DNA of 64,000 bases from Atherinomorus stipes (lineage: Eukaryota; Chordata; Actinopteri; Atheriniformes; Atherinidae). The translations under genes and the position numbers were made by a program. The stretch spans positions 124,001 to 188,000 of the forward strand of contig JALJCO010009075.1 in assembly GCA_023101725.1 (NCBI GenBank), given 5' to 3'. Below the pieces are notes generated by a model. The model made no database searches and was not told the origin of the DNA. It saw only the letters and a program-made list of their open reading frames with translations. Position 1 is the first letter of the stretch. Every line of letters starts with the position of its first letter. Of this stretch, positions 55,653 to 64,000 are shown one piece after another.

Positions 55653-57903
55653 TTATGTCAGACATGTCTTTGTACTCGGGTTACACCGCTGAGTGTAACA
55701 GCTCTGAGAAAACAGAAAACATTTCTGAAACAGGAAAGAAAGGTTCCGCAACGGTTTGTAACAGGATTCAGCGAAAAGTTGGAGTCATCGTTTCAAAGAT
55801 TTCTCAGAAAAACAAAACTACAGTAAATGGTAAAACTAAATGGTTTGCTAAAATTCACAGACAGCTGGATCCAGAAACGTGGAATTGCAGTGAACTCCTT
55901 GTATCAAGTGTGTTAGATTTCTGCAATAAACGATCATAATTTTGACAAACAGACATTAACAGAGACATTGTAAAACTGTAGCATTTTTGCTATTTTTCTA
56001 TAAATAAGCATTAAAATCCTCTGTGTCTTAGAATATGTTTAAATCAGATATATTATTGACCTTTTTACAGCTGGTAAATCAAATTCCTAACTTGTCTTTG
56101 TCATCCTTATCCCTGCAGTCCCCTAAATGCTTTCCCAATGCTACTGTATATATCGATTTCAAATGTGCTCCTGAAACAGTCCAACAGCTTTTCTCAGATA
56201 TGCATGGTGGATTCTACACTGTAGTTACATCTATAAAGAAAATGTCAGCAGGGAAATGAAAGTACAAACAATCATCCAGACTTATATACACCCTCAAGCT
56301 TTGCTTCATGAAATTTCACAACACCGAAATGAAGTAAACACAACAATGAAGGGATTTACAAAGTTGTTCCCCCGACCCAACGACTGCTGGCAGCAGACAT
56401 GTTGAGATTTTTGCTGCTCGCATACACTGCTGTGATAATTGTGGTCACATAAGAGACACGAAAAATCAAACATCTCCACATTAATAAGCTGGATCACCAA
56501 CTAGAAATGTTTACAAGGAGTTCAAAAGGGTCTGTAAAAAGGTAAGTTGGTTGTTTTGGGATGCAGTATGTGGAGCTGATGTGGGGGGATCAATGGCTTC
56601 CCCCCGAGGAGTTCCGGCTTACTGTCTGGCGGTGGTAGACTGGATCTTTCTATCCTTCTGTCCCCTACTGTGTGGCTAGCTCTATGCTGGGAACTGTTGC
56701 AGCTGCAGAGATTGGGGCTGGGGTCAGTCTTTTACAAAAAGACTGAAACACTTCACTTTCTCTTAATTTTCACATCTTCCTAAACAAAACAAGACTGGTT
56801 ACAGGTGATATTTCTTCACATTTTTATGCTATAGCTTACTTTAAAATTTGTGTAGCCCTAGCTTAGTCAGTGCTGAGTCAACTACAGGCATACATAAGCT
56901 AGATATGTTCCCCTCACCACTATAGAAACTAACTTGGTGTTAAACATTTGTTTTTTTATGCATCTAATTTCCAACACGGAAGTAAGATGGCTGAATGCAC
57001 CAAACCACCGAAGCTTTTGACCAATCTCGACATGTTTTATTCCCATTTCATGACGTCGCTCTGGAACAGACACTGATTCTGAAGGGTAACAGAATTTGTT
57101 TTAGCTCCGGCTTCATCACTCACCTGGACACTATCTGTAAACATCGATGGATGGTCGGACTCCAATTGACGGAATAAAATGGAGCAGCCTGTTATGGAGC
57201 TGTATGCTCGACCCAGAGTCTGATATGGAGTCTGAAGTACACACAGTACCACAGAGACCCTGAAAAGTAAGTAAATTAGCAAACAAATCATAGGCTAACA
57301 GTTAGCATTGAGCTGGGAGATGTTTTCACTCACCGGTGTTGTTGGCTGTCCATGAGGCGTTTTTATGGTGGGAACTGCATCAGATTTCAGAAGTAATCCC
57401 CGAGAAAAAAAACACTTTACTGCCTGAGATTCATGAAGTTGTCAGGAGTGAAGTTCACACACAAAGTTGAGGTTTTTCTGCTCCTGAAGATAAAATGTAA
57501 CCACTTCTGGCAAGTTGATTCATCCAGTAAAACAAACAAACTCCCACGCCAAACACAACCACATTTTTTCCAACTTGCCATCGTCTAGAGCTTAGAAAAA
57601 AAAAAAAAGATTTTCTTCTGAACTCTGGAGCAAACGTCTCTTAGCTGTTGGCTATTCGTCTCTGAGGAAATCTTCCCGCAGGCTTTTTTTTTTCCCCTCA
57701 GATAGTATGAATAGGTTTGGATTCTCTTCGAGTTTCTCTTGAGCAAAGAGGGCGTCTTGCTACGATGCTGCGCATGTGTGTTTGTTGCTTGATCATTGGT
57801 GCAACCTCGTTACGTACACAGGTGGTCAGTCAGTCGTGTTAAGGGAACTAGAGCTTATATATTATATATGACTCAAATATGCACAAATGAAGAAAAAATG
57901 ACT
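55653..57903. other. intronic sequence, nothing recognised
   Basis: Unique-looking intron, A run near 57597. Searched by eye for the next GT18 exon without success. Confidence 0.5.
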
Positions 57904-58529
57904 TAAAGGATAACTGTCTTTTTTTTGGACCTTATCTCACTGGTAAAGTTTTTGCATCACTTTGACTCCTTGAGAAGATACTACGTTAAGTCGCCCTTTC
58001 GGTGTACGTCCAGTAAAATGGCGAAGACGCGGGGCAGGCCTCTATATAAGGCATTATCTGCAGCAAAACTCCTTGAATTCATCAGTGTTTTAAGTAGAAT
58101 GAACAACGAATAAGTACTGTTGTCCTTCGAGTTCAGGGTTTCACAAATTTTGTTTTTGTTGTTGTCTGGGTAGCAGCTGCTCTCCTCAGCTGTACTGCAG
58201 AAGCACACATCATGAACGCACGGCCCCAAAAAGTGTGTCGAACACCCTGATAACTAAGAGAAAGCTGAATCTAGACTCACAGGACAATAGTACTCGTTGG
58301 TTCGTTCTACTTAAAGTATTGGTGAAAATCAAGGAGTTTTGCTGCAGATAATGTCTTCTATAGTGACTGCCCCGTCTCCGCCATTTCACTGGATTTACGC
58401 CGAAGAGCGACTCAACGTAATATCCTCTGAAGGACTCAAAGTGATGCAGAAATTTTACCGGTGAGCAAATGCACATATTTACTCCTAGAAATAAGGTCCA
58501 GGTTGAAAAAAAGGAAAGTTATCCTTTGA
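57904..58529. mobile_element. large foldback element, ~250-bp arms
   Basis: The left end taaaggataactgtcttttt is mirrored by ...aaaggaaagttatcctttga. Inside, ggaccttat, tgcatcactttgactcctt, cgccctttcggtgtacgtcc and attatctgcagcaaaactcc on the left each have a reversed partner on the right (58500, 58440, 58400, 58340). The loop of ~150 bp is unpaired. No ORF of substance. Confidence 0.85.
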
Positions 58530-58690
58530 GTATACTCAGTAAAGTATATCCCCCAAGTGTACTTATTTACCAGTACACTGATACCAATGTACCAGCAGTA
58601 TTCTTACAAGTATACTTCTGGGGACTAAATTGGCCCATTTAAAGTATTTAAAAGTACACTTTTAAGTATACTAAAAGTAAATCTAGGCAG
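58530..58690. repeat. AGTATACTT-rich repeat, copy 2
   Basis: Repeats of agtatact, agtgtactt and aagtatactt over 160 bp, like 35041-35205. Confidence 0.5.
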
Positions 58691-60660
58691 GCCTGCCGAT
58701 GTGGGGGGACAAACAGGTCTGTTGTCCTGGGCCTGGGTAGAAGGGGGAGTCCAGAACTGGGCCCTGAATGCATTTGTTTTTTTATGAGGAAATAACACAA
58801 TAACATGCTTAAAAGCTCATAAAGTCCATTTTTCATGATACGGCTCCTTTAATTCTTGGTTAGTCTCTTGTAATTGTGTGTTGATAAGGTGGTGAGTGGT
58901 TTAATATTAGATAAATGTTAGTAGTAATCTGTTTTGTGACTGTGTTGTACTTAAAAGCACTAAATTACTGCAATTGCTTTAGTTTTGTAACATGTTACCC
59001 ACAACACTGGCTATAAACTCGACTTCTAACCAGGCCCCATTCCTACTTAACCCAATGATTAAACCCAAGGGCTGCAAAGGTCCGGGTGATTTATTTGTTG
59101 CTTTATTGGCTTCATATTGACTGCGGAACTGCAGTGTGTTCTTTAAATCCCAGGTCAGCATGCTTACATGTTTCTGCTGACGGTAACAACTGTAGATTCA
59201 ACACACATACACACACTGACAAGCAGATCTGCTGTACATGGCTGTTTATCTGCCATAATGAAAAAAATCCTTCCCTGGGTTAAATGTAAAATTCACTGAA
59301 GGTGCCGTCTTCCATGAAGATGCATGACTAATGTGGTGCTGCAGAATTTTGAATAGGCATACTGAAGGGGGACAGCCGAATCATTCGGACAAGGTCTTTG
59401 TTTTCCTGCCTTTATTGATGACTGCAGTGACACGAGGACAGAGTTTAGATCAACACAGCCATGCCTGCAGAGACTCTGCCATTCTCTGCATTTGAGACTC
59501 TGCTTTGCTTTGCTACAGCTCCTCCATATCAGCCTGACACCTACAGAAGCCTTTGGCAGTCATTTTGTAGACATACAATACCTCTGCAGGGACCGGGGGA
59601 GAGAGAGACAGACTGGGGGAATTTCATACTTTAAAGATGCCTTTGGAGATGGCAGGGACAGCTACAAGTTCACTTGTCAGACTTGAAATGGATGACAGGA
59701 TCATTTCTACTGTGGGATGACACGTTGGTGTCTTGGGAGCTGCATTTTTAAAAATGTCACAACCTGAGTTGCAGTGCGAGACGTGACTTCTGCAGTAGAG
59801 GCAAATAAATCAGCGTGTACAGTTATTATTATTTTCAGACGTCTTTGCCTCCTGATGTCCATCTCTGCACACGATTTCCTGCAGAAAGGTTATGCAGTGG
59901 ATCCAATCTTTTTTGTTAATATGTCACATCTTTGCCATCACATCTGTCTTTATCTTCAGTTGGAAAAAATATGGAGAGTAAAGGCTGAGCCAAACCAATC
60001 AGGATGTCACCGAGATAAGCTATAAAAATAAAAATGTCATGTCCCTCTTTTTAAATGTCTCTCATGTTTCACATAAAACCTGCTAATGGTTCTATTGATC
60101 TTTAGATCATCCAAATGCTCAGAAAGCCTTAACGCTTCTGTAGCACTTTTATGATTTTCACCGTGAGCCAGACACTAACAAGTTATCGATGATGATGTAA
60201 AAGCGTAAAGGCTCCATTCACTTAAGCCATCAATAACAAAGTCAGTTCTCTGAAATTAAATGATGCTGAAAAGAGGGAGCTCTTTTTCTCCAACTGTTTG
60301 TGGGATGGTCATCCATAAAAACATTGTTATATAAAAGCTACACAGTCGGCTTCGTGTTTGCAGTTCTTTAAAGATTGCACCATTTTTTGTAACCCATAAA
60401 AAAATGTGCCTTAAATTTTGCACTTGACATGTCAGCACCAGATGGAGGAGAGAATGTGTGAATTTACTTATTCTCCATTTGTGTAACTTTATTTGGAAAG
60501 CCCGGAGATGTTATTGGGTCGACTGCCAAACCATGTTGCTCTTAACTGACTGGAGAAATATGAGCCATCTGGAAGTCGAGCTGTAACCTTGGTATCAAAC
60601 TTTGTTGCAGTTCTCCACATTTTTGCTCTTTTTTCTAAACTTTTTAGTGGTTTGGCTTTA
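58691..60660. other. intronic sequence, nothing firm
   Basis: 58690-58770 (gtcctgggcctgggtagaag...gggccctg) looks repeat-derived. The rest is unremarkable intron. Confidence 0.45.
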
Positions 60661-61108
60661 ACAGTATAGTTCAGGTTTTTGGACATGAAGTTGTGTAAAA
60701 GATTCACCGTCTGTAGCTCTGATGCAACTGTGTCACTGCTGTCCCCGAGCCTCATTCTGTGAGAAACTAACAGTAATGTACCGTAGAAAAAGTAGTTCTG
60801 AACCTGTACGGGGGCGCCGTTCACCCAAGGATTTTAAGCTAGAAAAAGTATACATGTGTTGTGTTAGACTATTTAAACAATTTTGAAACATCCCAGCCTT
60901 ATGACAGACCTTGATATCAATTTGGACTATCTTTTGGCTGCAATCACATAGGTGCGCAAGACAGTCCCTGCAAACAGAAATCAATTAAACAGCTCATCAC
61001 CACGCCATACAATTATCAGTTGTTTATAAGAGCAAACCAGTTGGCAGATGGCAGACAGTAAATGTTTCACACAACTTCATCTCCAAAAACCTGAACTATC
61101 CCTTTATT
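60661..61108. mobile_element. MITE with inverted ends
   Basis: Left acagtatagttcaggttttt then ggacatgaagttgtgt; right acacaacttcatctccaaaa then acctgaactatcccttta. Near-perfect inverted pair of ~35 bases, 448 bp overall. Confidence 0.8.
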
Positions 61109-61584
61109 AAACACATCATAATGTTTTTAACTTGAATGGCACCTGCCCAGGCCCGGCTTTAACCAATCCGGTGCCCTGGGCAAGATTTAAGGTGGCGCCC
61201 CCTTGCACCGCAGTACAGTGCTTGCACTGCTCGTGTATATATACTCACAAGAAACTTATTAGCTTTGTCTTGGACATTCTTTTATTTAAATAAAACAATT
61301 TGCACATTCAAAATACTTAAAAAATAATTAAAGAAACAAACACAAAATATTGATTCGCTTGATGCCCCTGATGCTGCTGCATCACTGGGTTGTGGTGCTG
61401 AGGTGGAGGTGACAGGAGGATTCACAGTGGTGGGACTGAGAAACCTCAGCAGCGCATCTGAAGACAGAAGAGGAACATGTGACACCAGTTCAATAATAAA
61501 CACATGATTTCAAGACAAATAAAATTAAATGATATCAATGAAAAAAGAGATACATGCATAATGTAGACTCTAGTGTATAATATA
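61109..61584. other. intronic sequence with repeat-like patch
   Basis: 61145-61210 (gcccggctttaaccaatccg, gccctgggcaagattt) is wording common in fish repeats. Otherwise nothing. Confidence 0.4.
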
Positions 61585-61755
61585 CAGTGTCAGTCAGTCA
61601 TTTCCTATACTGCTTATCCAGTTCAGGGTCACGGGGGTTGCTGGAGCCGATCCCAGCTATTATCAGGCGAGAGGCAGGTACACCCTGGACAGGTCGCCAG
61701 TCTGTCACAGGGCCAACACAGAGAGACAGACAACCATTCACGCTCACAGTCTCTT
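61585..61755 (-). repeat. SINE-like repeat copy 3, tail part
   Basis: The reverse complement gives ctgaactggataagcagtat, gcgacctgtccagggtgtac, and gtctgtctctctgtgttggc, matching 39100-39240. The next part of the repeat does not follow directly but is found at 62096-62145. Confidence 0.8.
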
Positions 61756-62095
61756 AGGAGAAAGAAACGAGAGCACATTACACGGGGTTTTTCCCCCCTC
61801 ATTGCCCCCAATTATGTTTAGATTTAATTTTAAAATTTTTTTATTTTTATAATTTTGAATGGCGGCCCAAAAATATGGCTGGGGGGCCACCCCAGCGGGG
61901 GGCGGAGGGTGACCCCCTAACAAGAAATGAGGATGCGGTGGTAGGTCCGGGGGCCACTTCTCGTCTTACTCTTTAAATAACCAACACTTCCTGGGAGGGG
62001 GAAAGTTTTTTTTTTATTTTTTTTTTATTTTATTTTTTTTTTTTTTTTTTTTTTTTTTTGTTTTTTTTTTTATGCCTAAAAAAAAACTCATACCT
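61756..62095. other. low-complexity block splitting the SINE-like copy
   Basis: A G-rich portion (gggggccaccccagcggggg) then long T runs to 62090. Either an insertion or a poorly resolved stretch. Confidence 0.55.
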
Positions 62096-62145
62096 AGGGA
62101 CAATTTAGAGTCACCAATTAACCTTACATGCATGGGTTTGTAATT
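62096..62145 (-). repeat. SINE-like repeat copy 3, middle part
   Basis: The complement reads catgcatgtaaggttaattg then gtgactctaaattgtccct, which in the intact copy lies just upstream of the tail section. Confidence 0.75.
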
Positions 62146-62750
62146 TTTCTAATTACCAAATTTTATTAGTTCATATATCAGTAATAACTTCTTTTTTTTT
62201 TTTTACTGTCATTACAGTGAAGTGCTAATTAGCAGAATGCAAAGAATCAGTGAACTGAAGCTTACTGTAATATACTATAGCATGTGGGAATGCTAAGTTA
62301 TGCTGTTACATTGATGATGTGCACTTTAACACTGATGCAAAGTTTAACATGATAAACTGTAACTATGGAAATGAATAGTATTCACTACAAGCTGGGAAAA
62401 CGGGAGATAACCATGTCAATGTAATTAACATTATAACACCTGATGACAGATTTTATATTTACACATTTGCCCAAGGAAAGTAAAAGGGGGGTACTTAAAT
62501 GACCATAGTTCTGTTTCATTCCTTCTGTAAACAAAGCTCCGCGCGCTCTTAGCAGGTCGAGTCCTAATGACAGTTGTCAGTCAGGTGACGTGCAGGCCAG
62601 CTGACTTGCAGTCATCCAGGAATTCACAGAACCACAGTAACCTACGTAACTTTCGTTATAGCTGGTGTTTACCTTTCAATAAGCCGTGGTATGCTGTGAC
62701 TGCTGAATATGTCCATAGGCAGGGTTAACAGTGCAAATAAATGTAAATAA
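62146..62750. other. intronic sequence
   Basis: Nothing recognised. Confidence 0.5.
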
Positions 62751-62782
62751 ATTCTTCTTCTTCTTCTTCTTCTTCTTCTTCT
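62751..62782. repeat. TTC microsatellite
   Basis: About ten ttc units. Confidence 0.95.
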
Positions 62783-63734
62783 GAATTGACAGACCGAACG
62801 CCGCTTTGGTGTAATGCTGCCCCTCACAGTTTAAAGACGTATCTGAATTTAAGGGTGTCCCATTTCCAAGTCACAAAATAGCCCTTAACACTTGGTTTTG
62901 AGAGCTACTAAGATTGAGGGTTGAGCTTGAGGGTTAAGATAGGAATTGGGATTGGGCCTTGGTCTTGAGTTGGCCTGTCTTCGTGTCGGTATTGGTCTTG
63001 TCTTGGTCTTGATACTCTCTGGTCTTGGTAGTGTCTTGGTCTCGGTTTAGGCCATCTTGACTACAACTCTAGCTCATTCTAAGAAAATAAACACCTAACA
63101 GCTTGCAGCAGTTATACAGAAATAAAAACACAGTTTTGAATTATCTGTTACATTTTCCTGCCATTGACTTTTGATGTTGTTACACACAACCTTTTAAATA
63201 GTCCTGAAGAATGATCTTTTTATGTTTGATTCAAAGAGAACACCTTAAATACTTTATTAAACTTGTCATCGCGTTCGTGCTCATGGCCTGTCGGAGCAAC
63301 AAGAAACAAGCTGAATTTGTGTTATCGGTCAGTTACAGCATCCTGATCATTAACTTTCTTGTTTGTTTAGGACTCTAAGCTAATTTTTGCTGCTCCTGGT
63401 CGGCTGTTTTGGTCATTACAGGAATGAGCTGGTTGTGTTTGTAGCCTCACCTCTAGAACCAAACACTCTCATGAGTGCTGACTGGTTCGTGACCACACGT
63501 TAATTTGACCAGTTCTGTAAATCTGTAGCCATGCTTCCTGCCTCACGCCTGAACTGCAATCAGCTGTGCAGTCCTTCATAATACAAACAAAAGGAAAAAA
63601 GACAAATATTGATTCCCTGTTTGATGATACTTTGAGAAGCAGAGGGGATAAATGCATGAAACTAATTTCAGTATTTGCTTAACATCTGCAGTTATAGTCT
63701 GAACACAAATAGCTAATCAGCCAATCACATGACA
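62783..63734. other. intronic sequence with repeat-like end
   Basis: 62895-62955 (gattgagggttgagcttgag, ggttaagataggaattggga) mirrors 4455-4500. 62950-63050 is a run of ttggtcttg words (degenerate tandem). No exon. Confidence 0.45.
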
Positions 63735-63832
63735 TTGGTTGGCACTTCTTTCAAGCAAAAACAGGAAACTGCAGCCACAATTAACACAGACTCCAAAAAA
63801 TTGGACACAGAGGATGGGAAAAATGTGTCATC
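63735..63832 (+). pseudogene. Tc1 transposase scrap
   Basis: LLSSKNRKLQPQLTQTPKNW, encoded from 63745, parallels LLSAKNKKLMLQFTQTHQHW in the relic at 11233. The DNA also matches (aattaacacagactcc.aaaaattggaca). Only ~100 bp survives. Confidence 0.65.
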
Positions 63833-64000
63833 ATGGAGTCATTATAAGTTGGGGACATGAGTCAGTTCCGTGTGTTCTATGTCTTTGGCCATCTGCGTTC
63901 TTTTCAGCAGATTGGACGAGTGTTATTGGTGTTAACCAGTCATTCGGTCAGTAATAGGCTGACCAATCAGATTGGAGGAGGGCTAGCTCTTGCTAGTAAA
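63833..64000. other. window end, intronic
   Basis: No recognisable feature. The repeated words ggctgaccaatcagattgg and atcagccaatcacatgac may be a decayed repeat. Confidence 0.4.

Overview
This is vertebrate, almost certainly ray-finned fish, nuclear DNA. The evidence is widely spaced exons with GT-AG introns, many Tc1-type and hAT-type DNA transposons with fish-style terminal repeats, a SINE-like repeat with tRNA-like control boxes, abundant microsatellites and no bacterial gene organisation.

The only host gene I can support runs along the + strand. Five exons (13124-13233, 28950-29026, 30660-30839, 36745-36909, 55256-55424) chain in perfect splice phase and encode part of an alpha-1,6-mannosylglycoprotein beta-1,6-N-acetylglucosaminyltransferase, best matched to the B paralogue (mgat5b, GnT-Vb/GnT-IX). 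The signal-anchor exon(s) lie before the window and most of the catalytic domain lies after it, so nearly the whole window is intron. The last exon carries a one-base frameshift in a G run: either a sequence error or a lesion.

Region by region. 1-13 kb (upstream intron): a decayed Tc1 element, a SINE-like copy, a non-autonomous hAT with perfect 8-bp target duplications (3182-4360), a foldback, an unclassified inverted-repeat element (7687-8570), and two Tc1 elements beside TA/AC microsatellites. 13.2-28.9 kb: a G-rich poly(A)-tailed repeat present twice head to tail (13.6-17.4 kb); a complete hAT element (18245-20989) with an open two-exon transposase, matching ends and perfect target duplications; a deleted Tc1; TTC/ATCT microsatellites; and a homopolymer-rich block that may be poor consensus. 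29-36.7 kb: minisatellite, a hAT whose target duplication was split by a later insertion, LINE tails and MITEs. 37-55 kb: a hAT fossil with a nested MITE, a SINE-like copy, a long Tc1/mariner-type element, palindromic elements, an ATGGT repeat, a hAT inside a SINE-like repeat and a 184-bp tandem repeat. 55.4-64 kb: more MITEs, a large foldback, a split SINE-like copy and a Tc1 scrap.

The exons work together as one enzyme gene. The transposable elements are independent passengers that account for much of the intron length. The most biologically interesting unit is the apparently intact hAT transposon at 18245-20989.
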